Origin: Gautieria morchelliformis
Lineage: Eukaryota > Basidiomycota > Agaricomycetes > Gomphales > Gomphaceae
DNA length: 64,000 nucleotides
Direction of reading: 5' to 3'
NCBI GenBank assembly: GCA_015179125.1
Contig: WHVA01000302.1
Span: 62,001 to 126,000 of the forward strand
The stretch's first letter is position 1; each line of letters opens with the position of its first letter. The notes beneath the pieces are model-generated. The model was not told where the DNA came from. It ran no database searches and worked only from the letters and a program-made list of their open reading frames with translations. This document shows positions 1 through 10,244 of this stretch, in pieces. Position numbers and translations under genes: made by a program.

Positions 1-132
1 GATCCACGCCGCCTGCTATTCGGCGTCGCAACACAAACTAATGAATAAAAGGAAGATGGATTTAGACAATGAAATGAAGACGAGGCAGGACGTACTCCAG
101 GATCGAAGTAAAGTTTAAAATTTTGAAAGTTC

Positions 133-1022
133 TTACGAATAGGGGCTTGGAGAAGCATGGCATTTTGTGCTATATCGACACTGGTGGACAGGCCAGATAC
201 GCCCAAGAGCCTTCGAATAAGCTCCCAGTACTAGTAGCCAGTAACGTTCAGCAAGGGACAGCATACAGACATAAACATTCCTGACCGGCTGATCTACGCT
301 CCAAGGCATGCCGTGAGCCACTTCGCATGTCAGGAAGCAACAGTATCCCACTTTTTTTCGAGCGCCTCTCCTTCTCTACCTCTCCAATAACTAACCGAAG
401 CTACACCCGTAACTCGACACACATCGCCATCGCGATCTCTAACCTGAAATAAGGTAATCAAAGAACTGGAATGGTATATATTCTGCTCTGAAGTGTGTAC
501 CTTCTGGGATAATGAAGCCACCAGAGTAGGCTGGATTCGGGGAGTCACTGGGGTTGGCGTGGGGAGTGCTGTTTGAGCTCGAGCTATACAACAAGCTAAG
601 AAAAGCATTAGACGTAACGGAAATGGCGCACTTCTCTCCACAACATCTCGTTTATACTCCACATAGAGGCAATACAACTCATGTCGCTTATCAACAATCT
701 CGCTGACCATGCTCCGCTTTGCCTCCGACGTGTTGAAGCCTGGGAAGTGAATCTCGAGGGCTGAGCGATCTACATCGATGAATGCTTTGAGGTATCTCTT
801 GATGGACCCGACCTGGCTTGCAGTAACCGGCATTGTCTCCGATGACCCACCCTTGCTGTTGTAAACTGTGATGGTCTGGCCAAGAAACGGATAAGAATCT
901 ATAAGCTGGTAAGCCAATTCATGGCATTGATCATCATCAAGTCCGAGGTTACGAAATTCAGGCGAGTTCGTGGTAAGTTGGGGGTGTTGCTGAACAAACT
1001 GAAGTGTCGCCAATGGGAGCAT
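133..1022 (-). pseudogene. HNH-nuclease-like gene, decayed
   Basis: A 230-codon minus-strand frame starts at 1022 and reads to 330. Its end holds a likely 50-60 nt intron (starting GTACAC near 500 and ending TTTCAG near 448). After the intron comes VRDRDGDVCRVTG, which resembles the first Cys block of fungal HNH_2-type nucleases. The motif that should follow, CEVAHGMPW, lies in another frame (133-351), so the domain is split by a frameshift or an unrecognised intron. The N-terminal 150 residues have ordinary globular composition but I do not recognise them. In fungi such proteins are usually of unknown role. The left end runs toward the window edge and may be incomplete. The HNH call rests on two short motifs; an unrelated gene is possible. 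Confidence 0.42.
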
Positions 1023-1268
1023 GATACTTAGACTGCCGGCGGAAGTAGAGGGTAGTTCAAGCGTTTTTGGGTGGATGGTACCAGCGGCTTACCAATCACC
1101 CTCTGCCGGCTTTGCCGCAAGTGTACCTGTCACGCAGTTAAATTTGGACAGTAAGTAGTTCAATCGGAGCTGAAATATAACGCCTATTCTTTCTACAGTG
1201 ATGATGGTCTGACCAGAACTGTTGAGTGATAAGCTATAAGACTTCCCTGTCCAGAGCTGGGATATCTG
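1023..1268. other. intergenic stretch, nothing recognised
   Basis: It lies between the HNH-like gene start and the broken end of a gypsy reverse transcriptase. The retroelement reading ends abruptly near 1268, after the block matching DEWKTAFRT. This is therefore a deletion or rearrangement junction rather than a natural element end. I see no gene or terminal repeat in it. Confidence 0.5.
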
Positions 1269-1965
1269 TCATACACTGTGGTGTCCTGAAGGCAGTTTTC
1301 CATTCGTCACCCTCAGCAACTTGTATGAGGTGGTAAGCATGATGAAGGTCAATCTTGGTATAAATGCCAAGTGTTCTTTTTAGCATCAAGTAAGTCAGAA
1401 TCAATGGCAGTGGACACTGATCTTTTTTTCAGATCTTGTTTAAACCTTCGAGGTTGACACGAGTGAGCCATCTTTTTTTGTGGACAAACAATGCCAGTGC
1501 ACCATGAGGTGAGCAGGAAGGTCAGATGAAACGGATATTTAGGTGCTTGTCGATGAACTTGTGGAGTGCTTTGAGCTTGGATGCAGAGAGAGAGTAGATA
1601 GGACCAATGGGTGGTGAGGTCCCTTCTTCAAGGTTGATCTTGATGTCATGGGGTCAGTGTGGAGCTAGAGTGTCAGTACAAGTTTTGATGAACACATCTA
1701 CAAACTTGTGGTATACTTCGGGGACATGCTTTTTAACATCCTCAGACAGCTTGGGTGAGCTATCTCCTGATGTTGCTCCTCTGGTGAGGAGCTCAGGTGA
1801 AGTGAGGTTGGGTTGAAACACTTCAGATCCTTCTAATCTAGCTGTGCACATAATTGTGGGAGCATTGATCAGAGAAACGAGAGGGGCCTCTAACTTCAGA
1901 GGTGAGGTTGGAGGTGTTGGTGAGGATGTTGTAGGTGAGGTCATGGTCATAGCCAGGCTGAGCAA
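1268..1965 (-). pseudogene. gypsy PR-RT linker and N-terminal RT fragment
   Basis: The minus-strand reading gives VPEVYHKFVDVF, then a block like LAPH-PHDIKINLEEG, then SPPIGPIYSLSASKLKALH, then a degraded LFVKKKDG region and [15 protein letters not shown]. The last is RT motif A with its catalytic Asp in KIDL. This order is standard for chromovirus-like gypsy pol. In-frame TGA codons interrupt it at 1654-1656, 1522-1524 and 1429-1431; the first two are explained by CGA to TGA. The reading ends after DEWKTAFRT, before the YxDD motif, so the enzyme is inactive. Confidence 0.85.
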
Positions 1966-1996
1966 GCTGAGGTCACCATAGTCACAGGAGTCGAAG

Positions 1997-2401
1997 TCAA
2001 ATCGATGGTCTTGAAAGTAATACTGCCCAATACCCAGTCAATCGACAGATTGTATTGTAGTGGGTGAGCCAGTTGTGGCCAAGTACCACTGAGCAACTCA
2101 AGTCAAGCAAGGTTACGTAGAAGGTAACCCAATGTTGTTTGCTGGTCGGAAAACTGATACGGAGGTCTAGAGCTTGGGTAATGGTAGTGTTAGTGCTACC
2201 ACCAAATAGTTTCAGGGGTATGGGAGAGACAGGATAAGTAGGCATAGAATATTTCTGGACAAACTTGGATTCAATAAAATAGTCAGAAGACCCACAGTCA
2301 ACTGATGCAACACAAGAGGCATTGGGAAGTGAAGGCAAAGTCAGATGTACATTAAGGGAATCTTTGGACAATAAATGAGAAGCAGCACTGAGTCTGAGCA
2401 C
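1997..2401 (-). pseudogene. gypsy aspartic protease region
   Basis: This 134-codon frame includes ASVDCGSSDYFIESKFVQKY and, about 60 residues on, SCSVVLGHNWLTHYN. That is the fold order of a retropepsin: an active-site turn, then the hydrophobic-hydrophobic-Gly block and the W-L-x-x-Y/H-N segment usual in gypsy pol. The active site reads DCGSS where DSGA/DSGS is expected. It would release Gag and Pol proteins. It lies downstream of the zinc knuckle and upstream of the RT fragment in the correct order, separated by stops and frameshifts. Confidence 0.8.
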
Positions 2402-2479
2402 ACAGGTGAAGTTACCACAATCCTCGGATCATGTGGTTCTGAGGTTGCTACCTATTTTTTCACCTCTGTAATGGAGGCT

Positions 2480-3614
2480 GAAGTTCCCTTGTTAGAGGTC
2501 TTCATTGCCTGACCTTTGGAACCGCTACCACTAGAACTCATATTTGCAGCTTTGGGGCAATCCTAGACTATGTGACCTTTGGCACCACAAAGCAGGCAAA
2601 GGCCTTGGTCAACCCAACATTGACGTTCCTCAGGCATGAGCTTGCTGTCTTTCCTGAGCTTGCTCAAGATGTCAGGCTGGCTCTTGGCAAAGGTGTTGTT
2701 GTTGGATTTCTTTCCATTGTTGGTATTGGTCTTGTTGTGGTTATTGTTGTTATTAGAACCATTGGAAGAGTGATTATTGTTAGCAGCATTGTTGGATTGA
2801 GTAATGGTGTGAGTAGGCTGAGGATTATGACCATTATCCATTGCATCATATTCCTTATGCTCTCAATAAGGGCTGTCACATTCCAACGCAAGGTTGCAAA
2901 GCTTGGTGAGGCTGCGGAATCTAGGGAAGTGAAGAAGGTTGTCCTTGATTCGTTTAGCCAAGCCCTTGTAAGCGAAGTGGCGGAGTGCAGCATTGTTCCA
3001 CTAAGTCTGAGTTGAAGCTCAGGAAAACTCAATGAAGAAGCGAGCTGCCCTGTGGTGTTCGTTCATGACAAATTTCTCCAGGTCAATCTCAGCTTGGGTA
3101 GCATTATCGTATGGGCTGAAGTTGACTTTGAGCTCAGCCTTGAAACTGTCCTAGTCTCCAAGCCAATTAGGCTCAGGATGGACTTTGCCCAGGATTGCAA
3201 GCTTGAAATGCTGGAGAGCTGAGCCAGGCAAGTATGAGATGGCAGACTGTACCTTCAATGCCCCTGTCTTGAAGGCAGAGGGGCAATCTCTGAAGTTGAA
3301 TACTCATTGGAGGAAGAAGGTTCAAAGCTTGGCCTGGTCAGTACCATCATAAGTGTCTGGTTCCTTGGGCTTCCAGGTCGTGAGGTTTAGTGACATTCAT
3401 GAAAACTCGACGCATGAGCTTGGTTATTGCCAAGGTCACCGAGGTCATCCGGTGGTGGGTTTGGGAGGTCATCATCATTATCGGAGCCTCCAAAGCCATC
3501 ACCTGGATCACCTGCAGGACCACCTGTATTAGCCCTACCTTTGCCTTTGTTACTAGGCTCGGCTGGGTCTGCAAGAGGTATGCCAGGTGACAGTGGTGAG
3601 TTATTGGGAACCAT
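2480..3614 (-). pseudogene. gypsy Gag with stop inside zinc knuckle
   Basis: A likely Gag start, MVPNNSPLSP, lies at 3614. It is followed by an acidic Pro/Asp-rich stretch, capsid-like sequence broken over several frames, an Asn-rich low-complexity tract (2690-2840), and a knuckle reading CLLCGAKGHIV-stop-DCPKA. The spacing is C-x2-C-x4-H-x4-C, with TAG (2563-2565) at the third x4 position. Gag would build the particle and bind RNA. The capsid section has at least one frameshift near 3400 and another near 2840-3030. Confidence 0.78.
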
Positions 3615-3836
3615 GGTGTAGCATATGGTTCTGAGATACCCTGTAGGGTGTAGGAGTGAGTTATCATAGACATAGTGAAAAAGAGGGATATGAAGGGTGC
3701 GTAGGGTGTGAACAGTCTGAATATGCTGTTACGACAGGATCCTTCAGAGGGAGGATGACCAAGCTCGGGGGCGAAACCTGAGGTAAGGTCTGAGGTTATG
3801 GAGCGAGGTTTGAGTAGGGAAGTCAGAGAGGGACTT

Positions 3837-4316
3837 TGTAAGGGCAACCCTGGCTAGTCGTGGAGATCACACTACCACACAACTGACAAGGGGAAATCCA
3901 AAGTATGTATAAATGAACAGAGCATACAAGAGAGGGGGTTCTCACCTGACAAGGGGAAATCCAAAGAGAAAAGTCTAAGGACCCCCAATGTCAGCGAGCC
4001 CGTATTATACTACGCTGCGCAGCCAGGGACAACGCTTGGCACCCGCCATCAACCCTGCATCCCCCTGACCCTTGATCGACCCTTGATGCCACCTATTATG
4101 CGAGTCGCTTGATTTCCGACACTGTTCCGGGGCGGAAGTCGGAAATTGGAGTGGAACTGGCAAGGCGAACGGAACTGGTGGAAGTTCTCCCAGAAGCGGA
4201 ATCGTTCCCGAAAGCGGATGCGGAGATGGAATCGGAACCGGAAGCGGAGTCGGAAATGGAGTCGGAACTGGGTGTGGTGTCGGAACTGGAAATGGAAAAC
4301 AGGGTGTCCCCTGACA
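3837..4316 (-). repeat. solo LTR D1 in LTR A1
   Basis: 480 bp with ends TGTAAGGGC and CCCCTGACA, flanked by the perfect 5-bp duplication GACTT (3832-3836, 4317-4321). Removing it restores the A sequence GGGACTTGGCTTC. The reverse-complement copy D2 is at 16343-16767. The interior holds a purine-rich GGAA-type hexamer run (4130-4300) that creates long but meaningless ORFs on both strands. Compared with D2 it has 63 extra nt (3883-3945). Confidence 0.92.
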
Positions 4317-4922
4317 GACTTGGCTTCAGCTTGTGTGCTACACCTGCCCTACGTACAAGTGCCAATTTCTTAGGTAAACAAATAAGAGGCAATGTTAGAT
4401 TCAAGAAGGGAGTACTTAGAAACTAACTAAGGATCAAAGGGAGTACAATAGTCAATATTCAGACTGAGGAATAAGTGTGCATACAGGAGGGTTTATATAT
4501 GGGCAATATAAGTGTCATGACTCATTTATTTCTTGTACCCAGCTATCCCCATTTTCCCTTTCATCACTCCACTGCTATGTTCACTCCATTTTGCCCTTCG
4601 CTGAATTCGCTGAACGACCAGTCACTGCTCGCATCATTTGCCAGTAGGGACGCCATCAAAATGATCGACATCCTGTACCTGGCATGATGGTCCATCACTG
4701 GCCCCATCATCTTCCTGGCTCAACCCCCTTTGGGTGTTCCTATGGCAGGAATGCATTCGTGGGATGTCCTACCCATTGATCGTGTGGGATCAACCCAACA
4801 GACAAAGAGTCCGTGCAGGGTAACATGTATGCAGGCCTCAAGGCGTGTTTTCTTACATAGGTACCTTTATCTTCTCTCTCCCCATTGTGTCATGTTCGCA
4901 CTCCTCCCCTTCTCCATTGTAT

Positions 4923-6020
4923 ATGGAGGATAATCAAAATGGTCATGTGATACAGCATATATGAGTATATAATATACATTATAAGAGTATTAATAACAAC
5001 ATATAGGAATATATAGTAGTATTTATAAGGAGAATAATAGATGTTATTAGATGATTCTGTATATATTTAAACATCTCGAAGATATATATACATATGAGAG
5101 AGTATTAGACTACAAGATAGAGTAACAGATACTTGGACAGATACTTGTAACAGATATGAGTAGGAGTATTAGTATGAATAGTTATAATGAGAGAGTGTTA
5201 CGATACGATCCGTCGTAAGGTTGACCGAGGTGGGGAGTGAAGCCTGAGGTAAGTTCCGAGGTTACGGGGCGAGGTTTGGATGGGGAAGTCGGAGAGGGAC
5301 TTGGCTTCAGCTTATGTGCTGCGCCGACCCTACGCACGAGTCCCAACTTTGGAGGCAAACGAATAAGAGGCGAGGTTTGGCTTAAGAGGCGAGGCTTAGA
5401 GACTAGCTAAGGATCGAAGGGATACGATAGTTGTTTTTCAGACTGAGGAGTAGGAATGCATACAAGGGGGTTATATACGGGCGAGGGTACGAGTCAGGGG
5501 CGAACATATTAGTGGGGGTCAGGGCGAGGTCAGGAGGCCGAGGTCAGGGCGAGGTAATATACGAATGATGCGTGATGGAGCGGAATCAGTAACTATGGGG
5601 ATACGGGCATGGGATCAAGCTCGGATATGAGCTCAAGCTCGGGCTCGGGCGCGGATAAGGATCATATGTACTCGGGCACGAATATCACAAGGCTCGGGCT
5701 CGGAAGAAGGTTTTACCGGTAAGTAACCGGCCAAAGGCCGGGTCCTTACAGAGAGCATTAGACTACAATATGGAGTAATAGTAGTTGTCTAGATATTTGT
5801 AATATATATGAATAGTTATAATGATGTGGTGTATATTGAAAGTGGGTAGAAAAAATAAGAAGAGGCATTCTCATCGGTGGAGCCACCACTCAGTGAGGGA
5901 CCAAAGTGTTTATTTATATCCCAACAATAAGATTGCGATATATTTTCACCCTCTTCTTTTCTATAATCTGAGAATAAAATGGGTGAATCTACATATAGTA
6001 AAAAGTTGCGAGCACCTGCC
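4923..6020. mobile_element. AT-rich insertion of unknown type in B1
   Basis: B-LTR sequence stops after ATTGTAT (4922) and resumes at TATGTGTTTC (6021). The bracket is a TAT or TA duplication (4920-4922, 6021-6023). The insert is very AT-rich at 4930-5200 and 5750-5860. It contains a repeated block of about 80-100 bp (5097-5205 and 5751-5830) sharing ATTAGACTACAA and GAATAGTTATAATGA. Solo LTR A2 sits between the two blocks. I see no transposase and no clear terminal inverted repeats. Confidence 0.55.
5206..5750 (+). repeat. solo LTR A2
   Basis: 545 bp, TGTTACGATA to GGGTCCTTACA, with perfect 5-bp duplication GAGAG (5201-5205, 5751-5755). It is the same family as host LTR A1. Family A therefore inserted once before and once after B1. 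The 3' part carries repeats of GCTCGGGC and a short inverted repeat CCGGCCAAAGGCCGG. Confidence 0.93.
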
Positions 6021-6374
6021 TATGTGTTTCATCTATTTGTATCCCGACTGCGCACCCATATCCAACCCTGACTCATGATGGCTTCTTTCCTATTCGCTGA
6101 TATGATAGGAGCATTCGGTATAAGTAGTTTATGTTTGCATGTATATTCTGCAGTTCAATCCTGGACTCTCTCCAAAGGAGAGGGAGGGTTGCACATATGC
6201 AAATATGCATGGATGCGGTTTTGTGGATGATTTTGTATTCATTTCATTGGCCGACATTCCTATTGGTCTTTCGTCCATGGCTGTTAGGGGCCCCATGGCT
6301 CTCTGCCGGTAAACATTTGTGCGTATTTGGTGTTTATCGCCCTTGTCCCGGGTGTCCTTCCCCTCCAACGTGCC

Positions 6375-8343
6375 TGTCATGACACGTTTATTCCCTATAC
6401 TCAGACGCTCTGTCCTCCCATTCCCCACTCCACCCCCGTGTTCGCTCCAATTGCCCTTTGCCAGGTTCGGCGACCGATCTTCGCTGTTCGCATCATTCAC
6501 CATAGCCATGCCATCAAAGCATGATCGATGTCTTTGGACTGACTTGGTGGTTCATCACTGGTCCTATCACCTCCTCTGCTCAACCCCCTTTGGATGTTGT
6601 TCCTATGATCGGATTGTCATGACTCATGTATTTCCTGCCCCTAGTTATCCCTGTTTCCCCTTTCACCACTCCTCCTCCGTGTTCACTCAGCTTCACCCCT
6701 CACTTCGACCACTCCTCCCCAATGTCCTCTCCATTCACCCTTCATACATTCGCCGAATGACCTGTCGAAAGTATTAAAGAATACAATATTAACACATTAA
6801 CCACAACAAACACAACCCCATATCACAACCAATACACCGATAACCCTTCTCTCAGGATATATGCATCACGGCACTAGTACCCGAGACCGCCGGATCATCA
6901 TATGCCCACTCAGACCGACCTGATCACATCCCCCAACTCCCCCGATGTCACAGGAACACGTATCACATGTTACCATGACTCACAACACCCAAAACGCTAT
7001 CCAAGAACACCGAGCCCATCCCAAATCACGCGCCTTCCATCAGTCACGTGACCCAATCAAGGGACGTGATGCGTCAAGCCGACCCTGCCTATACCCAGAC
7101 TATGCCCCCTATCCTTCACCAAACTTCCGTCCCCGCATCCTACTTTACACTCCATCTCCAAGCCCAACCTATACAGCACACGTCGTCTCTCCTATCGTTA
7201 CATGTGCGCCGCTCGCCCCATTCCATCATCCCTTTAGTATCACACCACCAATCCCTTGACCGCCAAGCGCCACTAGTAACTGATAAATACGTGACCCCAT
7301 GTACAATAACATAGTAGCGAAATAGCACCTCCTTTCACCTCTCAATCCGTAGTAGAATTTCTAGTCGACACTAAAGTCATAAGACACGCATACTTACTGT
7401 GCGCGCAGATATTCCTGTCTACTCTAAAATCTCACTCGATTTATCTCACAACCAAGAGATTGAATCAATTATTCTCAATATCATTCCTAGTATAAAACCA
7501 CATGACCATTCACTGCTCGCATCATTCGCCAGCAGGCACACCATCAAACACGATCGACATCCCCTACCTGGTATGATCGCCTGTCACTGGCCCCATCAGC
7601 TTCTCGATCCAGCCCCTTTAGGTGTTCATATGGCCGGGATGCGTTCACGGGACAACCTACCCATAGGTCATGTGGGATCAACCCAGTAGACGAAGAGTCC
7701 GTGCAGGGTAGCATATATGCAGGTCCCAAGACATGGTTTCGCACATGAGTGCCTTTGCCACCTTTACTCTCCATCGTTTCATGTTCACACTCCTCCCTCA
7801 CTCTATTGTATGTTTATTTCATCTATTCTGTATCATGACTGCGCACCCCTATCCAACCCTGACTCACGACGGCCTCTTTCCTATTCGCTGATACCTTACA
7901 AGTATTTGATATAAGTAGTTTAAATTCGCATGTATATTCCTCAGTTCAATTATCATACATCCATCTTGTGCAAACTTGACCTCGCTGTGACTATTGTCTA
8001 GATTTCTATCTTCGACCAGAAGAAGACTTAGGCATCACTGGTGAGTTCTCATACTTCATCTTCGTTCCCTTAGCCTTTGAACTACTTTCTGTGCTGTCGG
8101 CGAAGGGATTGTCGCTACTTAGACAACCCTTCTGTGACACCTTGCACATTACATAGTCAAGTGCCATGGGCTATTTCGCTACAACTGTAGATAGGGTGAG
8201 CCCTGTTCAGGCAGCCCTCTTATCTTGTGAACATTTATTGGTTCACCCTCTTCGCCAAACGGCATACTTATTCACACAAGTTATTCGGGCATTCACTGTG
8301 TTCCCTAATACACGATATTAACGCCTAAAAACCAATCTTGACA
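6375..8343 (+). repeat. solo LTR B2, interrupted by LTR C1
   Basis: Starts TGTCATGACACG and ends CAATCTTGACA, flanked by perfect 5-bp duplication GTGCC (6370-6374, 8344-8348). Subtracting nested C1 and its duplicated 5 bp leaves 1224 bp, the normal family size. Confidence 0.93.
6763..7502 (+). repeat. solo LTR C1 in B2
   Basis: 740 bp, TGTCGAAAGT to AAAACCACA, with perfect duplication TGACC (6758-6762, 7503-7507). It contains TCACGTGACCCAATCAAGGG near 7045, which recurs inverted near 15607 in C2. The LTR is C-rich and T-poor in its middle. No coding sequence is recognised; its ORFs are short. Confidence 0.92.
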
Positions 8344-8348
8344 GTGCC

Positions 8349-9565
8349 TTCCCTCACCAGTTGCTCTCTGTTGTGTGGGTTCCCTCGCCCCCCCCCCCCC
8401 TCTTTTTTTTTTTCCCCGCATACAGCATCCTTTCCTTGGCCTGACTGTGTTTTCCGTGTCCTTTCATCGGCTGACCTCTTTCAACGTGTCCTCTGATGCC
8501 TGTGCACGATGTATTGTTAACCTTTTAAAATGCTTTCCTAGGAGGTGAATGAAAACACGATGTATCTCGCACAGAAAGCTGATGCAGCTGCAGTCATCTT
8601 AATGCTACACCGCATAATCCACCATCTTAAAGCCATCTTCCCTATGCACCTACTGACAGTGATCGCGGTTTGCAACTATGAGGCTATAGGCATCATGAAG
8701 GCCTGTACGTATGCCAGCATAGACTGGTAGAGGAGGTCCTGCCAGGAACACAAAACACCAACTGTGTGACATGGAAAACGACAGGGATTCAGTACTAACA
8801 TGTAAAGCCTCTCCCCCACGCACAAACCTGATATGGGTACACTCATCCACGTCATATGCAGCGTGGTCCATGGATGCATCCTCTTGACAGCGACCTCCCT
8901 CTAGGCCTTGTAATTGTAGTCATGATTTGCAACGTCAGTCCCCAAAGGATGACCTTATCCCAGGTGATGTGATTGCTAAAGGTATCTAAAATACCAAGAG
9001 GTTTCCCTGTCTGTTGCAGGATAAAGAAGTGATGATGGACACAAGAAAACTCCCTTATCTTGTACATTGATTGCTATATCCCATGATGACTGGACATGAC
9101 GACGCTATTAGGATGTGTCTGTAAGTGTGCAGTTAAGTTGACCCTCACACGTTAAGGTCTCATTCTCCATCCCAGGCATGCCTGGTATCTTAACACGTTT
9201 AATGAGCCAAGGTTCATGAGAAAATGCCCTTCTTCTGCATTTCCTGGCCATTGTAGTATTCTGGAACGCACCTCTCAGCATGGCATCCTACGGATCACTA
9301 AGCACCACCTCCTGCATCCACACCATCATGGCTGTGCGCATCCTATTTTGTCTGTCTCTGTATAAGTAAAAAAAACTCCTTGTATTTTATCAACCCTTTC
9401 TTTCCCTGACTGTTGTCATTTTGTCTACCCTCCCATTCTCCCACCCTTGTGCTCCTTGTATTTTACAGTATTACAGTGCTATACCATCAATTCTGTCAAC
9501 AGAAACAACTATTATGATTTTTTTAAACTCCGACAGATTTAAAGTCAGAGAGAGTCGGGGACTGG
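8349..9565. other. body of the Helitron-like insert, no identified gene
   Basis: It contains a homopolymer run of C then T (about 8391-8415). A frame at 8545-8730 (61 codons, starting MNENTMYLAQKADAAAV) and a minus frame at 8852-9067 (71 codons) have no recognisable domain. This is the expected content of a non-autonomous element carrying gene scraps, but I cannot assign a source. Confidence 0.35.
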
Positions 9566-10244
9566 GGCGGCAGCTGCCGCCGCTACGATTATCATATGTC
9601 TATCTTGTGCAAAACTTGACCTGACTGTGACTATTGTCTTGAGCCCTCTTCTATAGACCCCTATCTTAGACCAGAGGAGGACTTAAGCACTACTGGTGAG
9701 TTTTCGTACTTCACCTTCATTACCTTAGCCTTCATACAATTATCAGTGCTGTCAGTGAAGGGCTCCGACAGAGTGCCTTCGCCGGCGAAAGGATTGTTAC
9801 TATTAGACAACCTTTCCATGAGACCTTGTACATTACATCATCAAGTGTCACAGGCTATTTCGCTACAACTGTAGATAGGGCGAGCCCTGTTCGGGTAGCC
9901 CTCTTACCTTCTAAACATTTATTTGCGCATCATATTCGCCAAACTACACACTTCGTTGCACAAACCATTCGGGCATCTGCTGTGTTCACTAATACACAAT
10001 ATTAACGCCTAAAACCCAATCTTGACAATAAGGATCAGGCGCGAGCATTTGCAGGGATACAGGCGAGATAATTATAACTAATTCAATGTATGATGGAATG
10101 GAACAGATAACTAAGGGGATAAGGTCATGGGTTAAGCTCGGGGTCGGGCATGGAATCACAAGGCTCGGGCACAAGCATCACAAGGCTCATGTCGGCAGAA
10201 AGGTAGTACCAGTAAGTTTATCTGATTGGATTTATGTCCTGACA

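Larger units (their letters stand above)
6159..9588 (+). mobile_element. Helitron-like insertion candidate in B1
   Basis: B-LTR sequence breaks exactly between A (6158) and T (9589). The insert begins TCCTGGACTC. Seven bases before its end is a perfect 16-nt palindrome, GGCGGCAGCTGCCGCC (9566-9581), followed by GCTACGA. Insertion between A and T without duplication, a 5' TC and a 3' hairpin are Helitron hallmarks. The canonical CTRR terminus is not met, so this is a candidate only. Excluding nested B2 it is about 1.46 kb with no Rep/helicase, hence non-autonomous. Part of 8540-9060 looks like short captured exon-like ORFs without recognisable function. Confidence 0.4.
4513..10027 (+). repeat. 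solo LTR B1 in LTR A1, itself interrupted twice
   Basis: Starts TGTCATGACTC at 4513 and ends CAATCTTGACA at 10027. The perfect 5-bp duplication ATAAG flanks it (4508-4512, 10028-10032). LTR sequence is present at 4513-4922, 6021-6158 and 9589-10027, together about 990 bp, matching complete copies B6 (1000 bp) and B4 (1274 bp). The gaps are an AT-rich insert (4923-6020) and a Helitron-like insert (6159-9588). A promoter-like GATATAAGTAG is visible in other B copies, for example near 7909. Confidence 0.9.
1268..10244 (-). mobile_element. Ty3/gypsy remnant (family A) with nested LTR
   Basis: In minus orientation the element reads LTR (3727-10244, heavily interrupted), then gag, protease and the start of reverse transcriptase. 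It stops inside the RT palm at about 1268, so RNase H, integrase and the second LTR are missing. The gag-PR-RT order and motif spacing are those of Ty3/gypsy. All reading frames carry stops or frameshifts, so it is inactive. The LTR was used repeatedly as a landing site (see A1, B1, D1). Confidence 0.85.
3727..10244 (-). repeat. LTR A1 of gypsy A, interrupted by nested insertions
   Basis: Plus-strand ends are TGTTACGAC at 3727 and TCCTGACA at 10244. Three pieces align to the solo copy A2 (5206-5750): 3727-3836, 4322-4512 and 10033-10244. Removing D1 (3837-4316) and B1 (4513-10027) with their 5-bp duplications leaves about 513 bp, close to A2's 545 bp. It directly abuts the gag leader, so it is the 5' LTR of the minus-strand element. 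Confidence 0.88.

Noticed and set aside
3347..3847. 166-codon minus ORF over the gag start
   Set aside because: Its upstream half is LTR A1 and LTR D1 sequence. The real Gag frame is the one starting near 3614 with the acidic Pro-rich segment.
4096..4426. Overlapping ORFs on both strands in LTR D1 (also 16317-16582 in D2)
   Set aside because: They come from the GGAA hexamer run inside an LTR. Both strands are open with low-complexity Glu or Ser products and no domain.
8391..8415. C-run followed by T-run, considered as telomere-like or a sequencing artefact
   Set aside because: It does not match TTAGGG-type repeats. It is a simple homopolymer tract inside the Helitron-like insert.
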